The notes under the pieces were generated by a model, which was not told the origin of the DNA, did no database searches, and saw nothing but the letters and a program-made list of their open reading frames with translations. Shown here one piece after another: positions 46,762 through 55,458 of a stretch of DNA of 64,000 nt. Source of the DNA: Chloroflexota bacterium (GTDB lineage Bacteria; Chloroflexota; Anaerolineae; Anaerolineales; Villigracilaceae). Position 1 is the stretch's first letter. The number at the start of each line of letters is the position of its first letter. The stretch lies in the NCBI GenBank assembly GCA_021787595.1, contig JAJYLQ010000005.1:118055-182054 (forward strand), given 5' to 3'. A program made the position numbers and the translations under genes.

Positions 46762-48045
46762 ATGGCCGTCAAGTATGAAAAGGCAAAAGCAATTGAAAAA
46801 GAACACGCTGTGGTGGATGGCGTGGATATTTCCGGTCACTGGAACCGCATGTTTGAGCAACGGACCATTTTCGAATATACACCTGAACTCATTGAGAAAG
46901 TCGCGTCCATTCCCAATGCGGAATCATTTGCAAATTGTTATCAGTGCGCGAAGTGCGTTGCTGTCTGCCCGGTGGATGTTGTCGGCAATTATGGTCCGCG
47001 CAAACTTTATCGTTATGCTCAAACTGGTCTTGACTTAACAGAAGCTCCTGAACTCTGGCTCTGCACGACTTGCGCCAACTGCCTGCGCGTGTGTCCCAAA
47101 GAAGTGAACATGGTCAAGATCATGCCGGCGACGCGCGAAAAGGCAATCCTCGATGGCAAGTTTGTCCCGCCCGAATTACAACAAGCATTCGAGAATACCG
47201 CGAAGTCTGGTAATCCACTCGGACAACCCCAGCGCAAACGCGACGCGTGGATTCAAAATGCAGGTGTATCGGTTCCAATCATCAAGGACTTGGGAAGACC
47301 GGTTGACGTGCTTTGGTATGTTGGCTCGTATCCTTCCTATCATCCGCGCGGAAACGATGCAGCCTCTGCGGCGGCCCGCATCTTCACAGCATTAGGCATT
47401 GACTTCGCCATCCTCGGCAAGGAAGAAAAGGATGATGCCGACTCACAACGTCTGGCTGGTGAGAGGGGTCTTTTCGAGATGATGACCGAGTACAACATCG
47501 AGACCTTCAATAAATATGAATGGAAGGAATTGGTTGTTACGGGTCCGCATGAACTCAACGCATTCAAGAATGTTTATCCTAAATACGGCTTCGAGCGACC
47601 TGTGGTTCATTACACAACTTTCCTTGCGCGACATCTCGAACAACTCAAACCATTACTCAAACATCCAGTGAATAAGAAGATTACGTATCATGATCCGTGC
47701 TATTTGGGACGTCACAACGGCGAGTATGAAGCGCCGCGAAAATTATTACAAGCGATCCCCGGCGTGGAACTGGTCGAGATGGCGCGCAACCGCGAGAATG
47801 GATATTGCTGCGGCGGTGGCGGCGGCGGTATGTGGACGGACTCGTTCACCCAAAAGCACACCAAAATGCGTCTCTCTGAGAAACGCGCGATGGAGGCCGC
47901 ATCCACGGGCGCAGACATTTTAGCGGTTGCCTGTCCGTTTGAAGTCTCGCGCTTCGAAGACGCGGTCAAGTCCACGGGCAATGAGCATGTAGGCGTTTTG
48001 GATATTTTAGAGTTGTTGGATAGGTCTATGAGGGAAGACTTGTAA
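46762..48045 (+). CDS. shdrB3: fused HdrC/HdrB-type iron-sulfur protein (sHdrB3-like)
   Basis: 427 residues. N-terminal ferredoxin-like HdrC part with CYQCAKCVAVCP (about residue 59) and CTTCANCLRVCP (about 101); C-terminal HdrB/HdrD-like part with HDPCYLGRHNGEYEAPR (about 310) and NGYCCGGGGGGMW (about 348), a CCG domain. A single fused protein in place of separate C2 and B2 is the arrangement reported for the Etf-linked (type II) sHdr clusters. GGAG precedes the ATG. The IS630-type gene begins 60 bases after the stop, separating it from etfB. Confidence 0.87.
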   Translation: MAVKYEKAKAIEKEHAVVDGVDISGHWNRMFEQRTIFEYTPELIEKVASIPNAESFANCYQCAKCVAVCPVDVVGNYGPRKLYRYAQTGLDLTEAPELWLCTTCANCLRVCPKEVNMVKIMPATREKAILDGKFVPPELQQAFENTAKSGNPLGQPQRKRDAWIQNAGVSVPIIKDLGRPVDVLWYVGSYPSYHPRGNDAASAAARIFTALGIDFAILGKEEKDDADSQRLAGERGLFEMMTEYNIETFNKYEWKELVVTGPHELNAFKNVYPKYGFERPVVHYTTFLARHLEQLKPLLKHPVNKKITYHDPCYLGRHNGEYEAPRKLLQAIPGVELVEMARNRENGYCCGGGGGGMWTDSFTQKHTKMRLSEKRAMEAASTGADILAVACPFEVSRFEDAVKSTGNEHVGVLDILELLDRSMREDL

Positions 48046-48063
48046 TAGATTTTGACAATTAAT

Positions 48064-49907
48064 GTTTCATGTGACTATTTCGCATGTGAGACAGGAAGAT
48101 CAGTATGAAAACAGATTTGCTGTACGAACAACGAAAAACTGCGGTTCACCTAGTAAGGAGTGGGCTGTCCAAACCTGAAGTCGCTTCTCGATTACATCGT
48201 TCACGCGGCTGGGTTTATGTATGGTGGAGTCGATATACTAAAAACGGGGACTTTAGGGATCTCCACAGTCATTCCCGTGCTCCTAGGCACATTCCTGGAA
48301 AGATTAGTGAAGAAATACGCCGGGAAATCAAAATAACAAGAAGTGAGCTTGAGGCCGAGAAGGCAGAAGGTAAGACGAAGGTACAAATTGGTGTTGATGC
48401 AATCCGCGAGCGTCTCAAAATAAAAGGATTGAGAAAAATACCAAGCGCAAAAAGTATTGAACGCATACTCAAAGGATGGGGTATGATTCAAAGACATGGG
48501 ATTGAGAATAAGCCAATAGAAGTCAAACCTCAAAAGGCAGAAGTACACGCAGCAATAGAGAGCATAAAAAGTTCTCATAAAGGGGTTGTTGCAAATGCCC
48601 AGAAATTGTCACGGAAAGATGTGTACACAAGCCAAACAAATTCTCGAAAACAAAATCCGAGTTGGGCACTTAAGTTGCTTCAAGGAAGAGTCGGCTTGGT
48701 TGAACTGAACAATGCACTGTCAGGAAAGCTTGATCAGAAGGACATTCAAAAACTTCTTAAGTGTGTTCTCCACAACCCATTACGACAACGTAACAGAGCA
48801 GCAATTATTATTTCATATTTATACGGCGTTCCAAAGTCAAAAATCTCATCCTCACTGTTACTTAGTCCCGAAGGGATCAACAAATGTATAAAAAGATTCA
48901 TGTCAAAGGGCATTGATGAAGCAATAAAACCGAGTTGCAAAACACCCAAAAAGTTAGATGACCCCAAATATCGAGACGCTGTTTTTAAGATTTTACACGC
49001 GCCACCTTCATCTTACGGAATCAACCGTACGTCATGGCGAATGGAAGATATTAAATCGGTAATGGCAAAACAGGGATTAATTCTGTCAATGATGAATATT
49101 AGGAAAGTCATTAAGAACGAAGGTTACAGATTTAGGAAAGCCAAGAAGGTGTTAACCAGCAATGACCCTGAGTATTTGGAAAAAGTTCAATACATCAAGA
49201 ACATACTTTCCAATCTCGGTACCAAAGAAAAGTTTTTCTCCATAGACGAATATGGACCGATTTCAATCAAACTTTATGGAGGTACATCGTTAATGCCGCC
49301 AGGGGTAACAAAAACCATACCCCAATTTCAAAAAAGCAAAGGAAGCCTCATTGTCACAGGAGCGCTTGAGTTGTCTACAAATCAAGTAACGCATTTTTTC
49401 TCCGACAAAAAAGATACAGAAGAAATGCTTCATCTTCTGGAAATCCTTTTGAAAAAATATAAAGGCAATGACTGCATCTATCTATCATGGGACGCGGCTA
49501 AATGGCATTGTTCGAAGGCATTCACAGACAGAGTAGAAGAAGTTAACAGACCAAAGTATCGAAGAGAATATGGCACTCCTTTAGTCAAACTAGCACCACT
49601 ACCAGCTGGAGCACAATTTCTCAACATAATTGAATCTGTTTTTAGCGGGATGGCTAAAGCAATTATCCACAATAGTGATTATGCTTCCGTTAAGGAATGC
49701 AAGAAGGCGATTAATAAATACTTCTCTGAAAGGAACAGGAAGTTAAAGAAAAACCCGAAACGTGCAGGAGATAAGATTTGGGGCAAAGAACAAGTAAAGC
49801 CCCAATTTAGTGAAAGTAATAATTGCAAGGATCCGAAGTATCGATAAAACTCATCAACAAAACAATTGGCTTTATGAAACAGATTGCTTACAAGTTCAAC
49901 ATGAAAC
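48064..49907 (+). mobile_element. IS630-type insertion sequence within the sHdr operon
   Basis: A single transposase gene, clearly poorer in GC than its surroundings (about 40%), lies between two genes of one pathway. Possible terminal inverted repeats are GTTTCATGTGA (48064-48074) and the complement of TTCAACATGAAAC (49895-49907). IS630 elements insert at TA and duplicate it; I could not define the duplication, so the ends are approximate. Confidence 0.65.
48105..49847 (+). CDS. IS630-family transposase, long form
   Basis: 580 residues, much longer than the usual 340. The N-terminus has an HTH (SGLSKPEVASRLHRSRGWVY) and a long linker to about residue 200, then a second helix-rich HTH block (GVPKSKISSSLLLSPEGINK), HTH_32-like RTSWRMEDIKSVM and the DDE domain. 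Candidate acidic triad: Asp in FFSIDEYGPI, Asp in YLSWDAAKWH and Glu in LNIIESVFSGMAK. Ends lysine-rich. It appears intact, so the element may still be active. Codon use is AT-rich against its neighbours. Confidence 0.88.
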   Translation: MKTDLLYEQRKTAVHLVRSGLSKPEVASRLHRSRGWVYVWWSRYTKNGDFRDLHSHSRAPRHIPGKISEEIRREIKITRSELEAEKAEGKTKVQIGVDAIRERLKIKGLRKIPSAKSIERILKGWGMIQRHGIENKPIEVKPQKAEVHAAIESIKSSHKGVVANAQKLSRKDVYTSQTNSRKQNPSWALKLLQGRVGLVELNNALSGKLDQKDIQKLLKCVLHNPLRQRNRAAIIISYLYGVPKSKISSSLLLSPEGINKCIKRFMSKGIDEAIKPSCKTPKKLDDPKYRDAVFKILHAPPSSYGINRTSWRMEDIKSVMAKQGLILSMMNIRKVIKNEGYRFRKAKKVLTSNDPEYLEKVQYIKNILSNLGTKEKFFSIDEYGPISIKLYGGTSLMPPGVTKTIPQFQKSKGSLIVTGALELSTNQVTHFFSDKKDTEEMLHLLEILLKKYKGNDCIYLSWDAAKWHCSKAFTDRVEEVNRPKYRREYGTPLVKLAPLPAGAQFLNIIESVFSGMAKAIIHNSDYASVKECKKAINKYFSERNRKLKKNPKRAGDKIWGKEQVKPQFSESNNCKDPKYR

Positions 49908-49977
49908 TTTTCCTTGCGCTCAAACATTTACATCCATTCAACAACGCTTACAAGCGCAGAAAACAGGAGAGAGACTT

Positions 49978-50733
49978 ATGGATATAGTCGTTGCAATCAA
50001 ACATATTCCCAGCATTGCCGATGACCTGCCTGTCAAAGGCAATAACGTGGATTTCGACTCGGTGGATTTTGTGCTAAATGAATTCGATGAGCAATCCATC
50101 GAGCAGGCAGTGTTGGTGAAGGAAGCCGTCGACGGAACGGTAACCGTTATTGGCGTGGACTTGATCGGAGAACTGGATAACATTCTTCATCTCGCGCTGG
50201 CAAAAGGTGCGGACAAAGCAATCAAGATCACAGCCGATGATCCCGCCGCGAGTTCGCATCAACAAGCGAAATGGTTGTCGGACGCGATCAAATCTTTATC
50301 ACCTGATATTGTTTTCGCAGGCGTACAAGCGTCTAATGATCTTGATGGTCAAATCGGGCCGATGATTGCCGCGTATCTCGATATGCCATACATCGGCGGA
50401 GTCAGTTCGGTGGAAATCTCGGATCACACGGCGACCATCAATAAAGAATTTTCAGGCGGCTTCGGCGCTAAATACGCGGTGAGTCTTCCGATGGTGGTCG
50501 GCGTTCAAGCCGCGTCCAAGCCGCCGCGCTATGCGCCGATCAGCAAAGTGCGACAGATCGCGCAGACCGCGACGATCGAGAAGATCGCGCCATCTGGTGA
50601 TGCCAGCGCGGGACTCGCGTTCAAGAAAATGGCCGCGCCCGTTGCGACGGGTCATGCGGAGATGCTGACCGGTTCGTCGAAGGAAGTTGCGGCGAAGATC
50701 GTGGAGTTGTTGAAAAGCAAAGGATTAGCGTAA
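49978..50733 (+). CDS. etfB: electron transfer flavoprotein, beta subunit
   Basis: 251 residues from ATG at 49978, with CAGGAGAG eight bases ahead. Typical start DIVVAIKHIP with FDSVDFVLNEFDEQSIEQAV, then ALAKGADKAIKI and the signature region VQASNDLDGQIGPMIAAYL, and a basic VSLPMVVGVQ. Pairs with EtfA to hold FAD and AMP/FAD. In type II sHdr loci EtfAB is proposed to take electrons from the complex and pass them to the membrane oxidoreductase encoded next. The IS element now separates it from shdrB3. Confidence 0.93.
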   Translation: MDIVVAIKHIPSIADDLPVKGNNVDFDSVDFVLNEFDEQSIEQAVLVKEAVDGTVTVIGVDLIGELDNILHLALAKGADKAIKITADDPAASSHQQAKWLSDAIKSLSPDIVFAGVQASNDLDGQIGPMIAAYLDMPYIGGVSSVEISDHTATINKEFSGGFGAKYAVSLPMVVGVQAASKPPRYAPISKVRQIAQTATIEKIAPSGDASAGLAFKKMAAPVATGHAEMLTGSSKEVAAKIVELLKSKGLA

Positions 50734-50734
50734 A

Positions 50735-50794
50735 GACCGTGGACAGTGGACGATGGATAGTGAAATCGGTCTATGGTCAACGGTCTATCGTCAA
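50735..50794. repeat. family D repeat between etfB and etfA
   Basis: GACCGTGGACAGTGGACGATGG / TCGGTCTATGGTCAACGGTC, mirrored units. In-gene relatives at 6194-6243 and 27791-27842. Confidence 0.75.
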
Positions 50795-50826
50795 TATGAC
50801 GCGGAACTTATTCTGGAGATATAAAC

Positions 50827-51774
50827 ATGAGCAATAACGTTTTTGTTATTACCGAACACATGAATGGAAAATTTTCCGATGTGTCGTTTGAGATGGTGGG
50901 AAAAGCTAAAGAGTTGGCGTCCGCTTTGGGAGGGCAAGCCGTCGCGGTCGTGGTCGGAAGTGGAGTTGCAGCAAATGTCTTCGCATCGGATTCAACCATC
51001 CATGTTGATGATGCGGCGCTCGAACAGTTCAATCCTGAAGCGTATGGGAAAGTCATCGAAGCCTTGGTCAAAGAGAAATCGCCGCGATTGGTCATGTTCG
51101 GCTGGACGGCAACCGGCATGGATATTGCCGCGTGGCTTTCGGCGCGGCTGGGAAAGCCATGCGTTGCATATGGACGAGATTTGTGTATTGAGAACAATAC
51201 ACTTGTGGTGAATAGTCAAGTCTACGGCGGCAAAATGATCGCCGAAGTTGCACCCGAAGGCGATATGGCAATTGTGGCGGTATTAGCTGGATCGTTCCCC
51301 GCTGAAGCGGGTCAAGGTTCAACAGCGGCAACAACCGTTGCCTCGCCCATTGCACTGGATGGATTGAAAACAAAATTCGTTGAAGCCATCAAACCCGCGG
51401 GCGGCGACGTGGATATCACCTCGCAACCCAAACTCGTGTCCATCGGACGCGGCATTGGGAGTAAGGACAATGTTGAACTTGCGGAAGAGTTGGCGCAAAA
51501 GCTTGGAGCAGTGGTCTCCTCGTCCCGTCCCGTTGTGGATGCGGGCTGGTTGCCGCGCACGCGTCAGGTGGGCAAGTCTGGATTGAGGGTCAAGCCGAAA
51601 TTGTATTTGATGCTCGGCATCTCCGGCGCGCCTGAACATCTCGAAGGCATGAAGAGCGCCGAGTTGATTATCGCGATCAATACCGATAAGAAGGCACCAA
51701 TCTTCAACGTGGCGCACTACGGCGCGACGAATGATTTGTTCGAAGTCGCGGAAGCGATGTTGGAGTTGTTATAA
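50827..51774 (+). CDS. etfA: electron transfer flavoprotein, alpha subunit
   Basis: 315 residues. N-terminal domain VFVITEHMNGKFSDVSFEMVGKA (Etf alpha style, cut here for length), and the C-terminal FAD-binding domain with VSIGRGIGSKDN, VSSSRPVVDAGWLPRTRQVGKSG and a LGISGAPEHLEGM loop, followed by INTDKKAPIFNVAHYGATNDLFE. Complete. A GAGAT start context (TTCTGGAGATATAAACATG) gives a ribosome site about eight bases away. Partner of EtfB. Confidence 0.94.
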   Translation: MSNNVFVITEHMNGKFSDVSFEMVGKAKELASALGGQAVAVVVGSGVAANVFASDSTIHVDDAALEQFNPEAYGKVIEALVKEKSPRLVMFGWTATGMDIAAWLSARLGKPCVAYGRDLCIENNTLVVNSQVYGGKMIAEVAPEGDMAIVAVLAGSFPAEAGQGSTAATTVASPIALDGLKTKFVEAIKPAGGDVDITSQPKLVSIGRGIGSKDNVELAEELAQKLGAVVSSSRPVVDAGWLPRTRQVGKSGLRVKPKLYLMLGISGAPEHLEGMKSAELIIAINTDKKAPIFNVAHYGATNDLFEVAEAMLELL

Positions 51775-51843
51775 ATTAGGAATTAGGAATTGGCGAATTA
51801 GGAATTGTCCTTTCCATAATTCCTAATTCGTAACTCCTAATTT
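51775..51843. repeat. AATTAGGAATT mirrored repeat, family H
   Basis: TAAATTAGGAATTAGGAATTGG ... CCATAATTCCTAATTCGTAACTCC, a self-complementary tract between etfA and the membrane oxidoreductase gene. Confidence 0.8.
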
Positions 51844-51860
51844 CTTTTCGGGAGGGCACG

Positions 51861-53951
51861 TTGCTAACATCCATTGAAAAAATCATCTTCATTCTGCTGG
51901 CGCTGACATCGGCGGGATTCACGATCCACGGCTTCAAAACCATTATCGACTCGGTTCGCAAGGGACGATCCGCGCCGGAGTTGAAAAATGTTCCCGGCAG
52001 TCTTATCAAAGCCGGGATAACGGTTCTGTTCCAGCGAACCATCTTGAAGGCGCGCAAAATCCTGAGCGTGATTCACATGGGACTGTTCTTCGGCCTCATC
52101 ACGTACGCATTCGTCAATCTCTTCGACGCGCTGGAAGGACTCGTCCCGGGTTTTACGCTGACCTATGGCGGAGCGCATCTGGCTTATGTGCCAACGGGAC
52201 TCGTCAATGCCTTCAATCTCATCTCCGATCTGATGAGCGGCGCTCTGCTGATCGCCATCACCGTTTTCCTTGTGCGTCGTTTCTTTGTCAAAGATAAAGC
52301 GCTCACTTTCCGCGACAATGTTTTGCTCAACGACAAAGTCAAAGCTGGCGCGCAAAGCAGGGACTCGCTGATCGTGGATGTCTTTGTCATCATGCACGTC
52401 AGCGCGCACTTGATGGCTCAGGCATTTCGCCTCGATCAAGGCGCGGACCCGTTCATGCCGATAGCGAGTTTCCTCAACAGCATTTTTGGCGCGTCGCAAA
52501 TCGGTCTGCATGTTGCCTGGTGGATCAGCATCGGCTGGGTGATGTTCATCATTCCCTATCTCTCGCGCAGTAAGCACACGCATTTCTTTATTGCGCCCGT
52601 CAACCTCGGTCTTGCCAAACAAAATCCGCGCGGGCAGCTTGACCCGGCAATCCCGCTCAAAGTTCCCAATGGCAATCATTATGATCCGGGCGCGAAAATC
52701 ATCACCGATCTTTCCTGGAAGCGCATTTTGGATTCGTATGCTTGCGTGCAATGCAATCGCTGTCAGGATGTCTGCCCCGCGAATTTCTACGGACGTCCGC
52801 TCTCGCCTTCAGCCTTGGAGGTCAACAAGCGTTATCTCCTCAAGGAAGCGACCTTCGGTTCTCACCCCGACCGATTACTGCTTCCGTTAACTGAGGCTGT
52901 GATCTCGCCTGAGGCGGTTTGGTCTTGCACAACGTGTTATGCGTGTGTGCGTGTGTGTCCTGTGGGTAATGAACCGATGGCAGACATCGTGGATATTCGC
53001 AGACGCATGATCGTGGACGGCGCGGAGTTGGATAGCGGTGTGCAGAACGCGTTGCAATCGCTTGCCACCAACGGCAACTGGATGAGCAAAGGCAAACGCC
53101 TGCGCGGACGCTGGGCGAAGGAAATGGAATTTTCCATCAAGAACGCGACCGAGGAGCCTGTCGAACATCTATGGTTTGTTGGCGATACTGCATCGTTCGA
53201 TGAGCGCGTCGTCCCGAACACAAAGATGGTTGCACGTATATTCAATCATGCCGGACTTGATTTTGGAATCATGTACCAAAACGAATCCAATGCAGGCAAT
53301 GATGTGCGACGCGTCGGTGAGGAAGGTTTGTTCGAGCAATTGGTCGAGCAGAACATGCAAGCCTTTGGCAAAGCGCAGTTCCAACGAATCGTGACAACCG
53401 ACCCGCATTCATTCAATACGCTTAAGAATGAGTATCCGCAATTTGGCGGGAAGTTTGAAGTCAAACATTACACTGTGACCCTGCTTAAGTTATTTGAAGA
53501 AGGCAAGTTGACGATCAAGAAAGAACTATCGCACTACAAAGTCACTTTCCACGATCCATGCTATCTCGGACGTTACAATGGCGGCTTTACCGCGCCGCGC
53601 AAACTGCTGGAACTGGTTGGCGTAGAGTTTGATGAAATGCCGCGCAACTGCGAGAATTCATTCTGCTGCGGTGCGGGCGGTGGTCAGATTTGGATGGGCA
53701 AGGTCGCGCCGGGTGAACGTCCCGCCGAGAATCGAATCAAAGAAGCGTTGACCACGTTCGAGAAGAATCCAAGCGACAAGAAACAATTGTTCATTGTTAC
53801 CTGCCCGAAGGATATGATCATGTATTCGGACGCGGTCAAAACGACAAGCAACGAAAGCAAGATCGAAGTCCGCGACATCATTCAGTTGATCGCGGAAGCT
53901 GTCGGCGTGGAAGAGCCTGTTTTGACGCAAGCCGTTACCAGTCCCGCGTGA
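51861..53951 (+). CDS. membrane-bound Etf:quinone oxidoreductase with HdrD-like iron-sulfur domain (Emo-like)
   Basis: 696 residues from TTG with GGGAGGG upstream. About five N-terminal helices (roughly 8-30, 70-92, 115-145, 175-195 and 215-240) form a NarI-like membrane module that could bind haem and quinone. Then two [4Fe-4S] motifs, CVQCNRCQDVCP (about 295) and CTTCYACVRVCP (about 355), and two CCG regions, HDPCYLGRYNGG (about 563) and SFCCGAGGGQIW (about 600). The arrangement matches the EtfAB:(mena)quinone oxidoreductase that follows etfAB in type II sHdr loci. It would link sulfur oxidation to the quinone pool. Confidence 0.88.
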   Translation: MLTSIEKIIFILLALTSAGFTIHGFKTIIDSVRKGRSAPELKNVPGSLIKAGITVLFQRTILKARKILSVIHMGLFFGLITYAFVNLFDALEGLVPGFTLTYGGAHLAYVPTGLVNAFNLISDLMSGALLIAITVFLVRRFFVKDKALTFRDNVLLNDKVKAGAQSRDSLIVDVFVIMHVSAHLMAQAFRLDQGADPFMPIASFLNSIFGASQIGLHVAWWISIGWVMFIIPYLSRSKHTHFFIAPVNLGLAKQNPRGQLDPAIPLKVPNGNHYDPGAKIITDLSWKRILDSYACVQCNRCQDVCPANFYGRPLSPSALEVNKRYLLKEATFGSHPDRLLLPLTEAVISPEAVWSCTTCYACVRVCPVGNEPMADIVDIRRRMIVDGAELDSGVQNALQSLATNGNWMSKGKRLRGRWAKEMEFSIKNATEEPVEHLWFVGDTASFDERVVPNTKMVARIFNHAGLDFGIMYQNESNAGNDVRRVGEEGLFEQLVEQNMQAFGKAQFQRIVTTDPHSFNTLKNEYPQFGGKFEVKHYTVTLLKLFEEGKLTIKKELSHYKVTFHDPCYLGRYNGGFTAPRKLLELVGVEFDEMPRNCENSFCCGAGGGQIWMGKVAPGERPAENRIKEALTTFEKNPSDKKQLFIVTCPKDMIMYSDAVKTTSNESKIEVRDIIQLIAEAVGVEEPVLTQAVTSPA

Positions 53952-53954
53952 GGC

Positions 53955-54013
53955 GTAGGGGCACAGCGAATCCGTTCAGGATCGAGTCAGTATCGTCCCG
54001 CTGTGCCCGTACT
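53955..54013. repeat. family G repeat
   Basis: GTAGGGGCACAGCG ... CGCTGTGCCCGTAC around GGATCGAGTCAGTATCG, right after the membrane oxidoreductase gene. Confidence 0.8.
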
Positions 54014-54026
54014 GGTAGTTCCAAAA

Positions 54027-54311
54027 ATGTTCAAATGTCCATATTGTGAATTTAACGGTAAACGTTCGGAAGTCCATAATCATCTAGCGGAGAAACATGG
54101 TGATACGTTGGGCACACGCCTGGACGAATTTACAGGTCACACGTTTTATATCGTGACGTGTCCTGTATGCGGCGCAAGTTATGAACAGGTTACAAAGAAG
54201 GCTCGCCGCGACCCGAATTTTGTGGCAGAATATGAGCACGAGATTCATCTTGTCGTTTTTGACCTGCTTTTGTATCACCTGCAAGGTGAGCACGGAGCAG
54301 GGACATCATGA
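54027..54311 (+). CDS. small zinc-finger-like protein within the sHdr-lbpA locus
   Basis: 94 residues from ATG at 54027. Paired metal-binding patterns: CPYCEFNGKRSEVHNHLAEKH (Cys2-His2 spacing) near the N-terminus and CPVCGASYEQ with a distal His pair LLYHLQGEHG. No helix or signal. It lies between the membrane oxidoreductase and the first lbpA gene and reads in the same direction, 12 bases ahead of lbpA1. A GTG 24 bases upstream is an alternative start, but that stretch is repeat-derived. I do not recognise a named family; a chaperone or RNA/protein-binding role is possible. Confidence 0.7.
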   Translation: MFKCPYCEFNGKRSEVHNHLAEKHGDTLGTRLDEFTGHTFYIVTCPVCGASYEQVTKKARRDPNFVAEYEHEIHLVVFDLLLYHLQGEHGAGTS

Positions 54312-54323
54312 TCGGAGGGCAGA

Positions 54324-54761
54324 ATGGCTCAAATACGCGGATGCAACATTCCGGAAGATCGCTTCTACTGGGTAGAAAAACATGCTTGGGCGCGGCTCGA
54401 AGCAGATGGCACGGTGACGATTGGTATCACCGATGTAGCGCAGCATCTAGCAAAGGGAATTGTCAATGCCACGCCGAAAGAAGTGGGCCGGGCCGTGCAA
54501 AAAGGAAAAAGCGCGGGGACGCTTGAAAGCGGCAAATGGGTTGGTCCTGTCACTTCACCTGTGTCCGGTGAGATTATTGCCATCAACGAGACGATGAAAG
54601 CCAAACCTTCATTGATCAACAGCGATCCGTATGGCGAAGGCTGGTTCGTGCGCCTCAAACCGACCGATTGGGCCAGCGACAGCGCGTCACTCGTGACAGG
54701 CGACGCGGCGGTCGCGGCGTATCAGAAGTTTATGGGAGAACAGAATTTGAATTTTGAGTAA
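54324..54761 (+). CDS. lbpA1: lipoate-binding protein LbpA (copy 1), GcvH-like
   Basis: 145 residues of the GcvH fold. The lipoylated lysine is K71 in TLESGKWVGPV; other markers are DRFYWVEKHAWARLE, GITDVAQHLAKG and SDPYGEGWFVRLKP. LbpA proteins differ from glycine-cleavage GcvH and are tied to sHdr genes in sulfur oxidisers; no gcvT or gcvP is nearby. It is the swinging-arm carrier of the sulfur intermediate for sHdr. GGAGG precedes the ATG by seven bases. A Cys at residue 7 is shared in position with copy 2. Confidence 0.92.
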   Translation: MAQIRGCNIPEDRFYWVEKHAWARLEADGTVTIGITDVAQHLAKGIVNATPKEVGRAVQKGKSAGTLESGKWVGPVTSPVSGEIIAINETMKAKPSLINSDPYGEGWFVRLKPTDWASDSASLVTGDAAVAAYQKFMGEQNLNFE

Positions 54762-54767
54762 AAGACG

Positions 54768-54915
54768 GTGATTGAGTAGCGAGTATTCTTTGCGAGCATA
54801 CACCTGCACCCACCGCAGGTGCGGTGTCGAAATCACCACCTTTCAAGAAATATTATGTTTGGACGAACTCGTTGGTTTCGATACGTGGCGCGATGCACCA
54901 CTACTCAACCAACGG
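54768..54915. repeat. composite repeat between lbpA1 and lbpA2
   Basis: TGATTGAGTAGCGAGTATTC ... CACCTGCACCCACCGCAGGTG ... GGTTTCGATACGTGGCGCG ... CCACTACTCAACC. Its end is the inverse of the GGTTGAGTAGTGG ... CGTATCGAAACC section of the long family A copy at 21.3 kb. Confidence 0.7.
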
Positions 54916-54927
54916 AACATTTATGTA

Positions 54928-55374
54928 ATGATTTTCTACGCCTGTGACATTCCCGAAGATTTATATTACGACATCGAACGCGACGTATGGATTCGCTTCG
55001 AGGGCGACCTCGCGACTCTCGGCATGACCGATGTGGCGCAAACCCGCTGTGGAAAATTTGCAGCGATCAGTTTTCGGAATGTTGGCAAACAAGTGGAACA
55101 GGGTAAAGCTCTAGCAACCATTGAATCTGCCAAATGGGTCGGACCGTTTCCGGCTCCGTTTTCGTGTGAGATCATTGAAACAAATGAAAGCGGTTTTGCG
55201 AAAAATATTTTGTTAGCGAATAAAGAACCGTACAACGATGGCTGGCTTGTAAAAGTGCGTCCGACGAACTTGGAAAACGAGCGCGGCCATCTGGTCACTG
55301 GCGATGAGGCAGTTGAGAAATATAAGGCGAGAATACAAGAATTGAAAGTCAATTGTTTGAGATGTGTTGATTGA
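54928..55374 (+). CDS. lbpA2: lipoate-binding protein LbpA (copy 2), divergent
   Basis: 148 residues from ATG at 54928. GcvH fold with the lipoyl lysine K69 in TIESAKWVGPF. Clearly diverged from copy 1: it has C41 in TRCGKFAAI where copy 1 has QHLAKG, and the C-terminus ends NCLRCVD with two extra cysteines. The ribosome site is weak. Two adjacent LbpAs suggest two carriers with different partners or steps; whether both are lipoylated is not known. Confidence 0.88.
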   Translation: MIFYACDIPEDLYYDIERDVWIRFEGDLATLGMTDVAQTRCGKFAAISFRNVGKQVEQGKALATIESAKWVGPFPAPFSCEIIETNESGFAKNILLANKEPYNDGWLVKVRPTNLENERGHLVTGDEAVEKYKARIQELKVNCLRCVD

Positions 55375-55382
55375 AATCCATG

Positions 55383-55438
55383 ACCTAACCCCCGTTCCCC
55401 CTTCCCTTTAGGGAAGGGGGCGCAAGGGGATGGGTTAA
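55383..55438. repeat. family F repeat, intergenic
   Basis: ACCTAACCCCCGTTCCCCC / TTCCCTTTAGGGAAGGGGG / CAAGGGGATGGGTTA, between lbpA2 and the lipoate ligase gene. Confidence 0.8.
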
Positions 55439-55458
55439 TCGTTCCACGAGGTGACCCA

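Noticed and set aside
42589..48045. Methanogen- or acetogen-type HdrABC with hydrogenase or formate dehydrogenase
   Set aside because: HdrA is short, no MvhD or hydrogenase genes occur, and TusA, DsrE and LbpA surround the genes.
54324..55374. Glycine cleavage H proteins
   Set aside because: No gcvT or gcvP nearby; both genes lie with sHdr and the sLpl(AB) ligase and have LbpA-type sequences.
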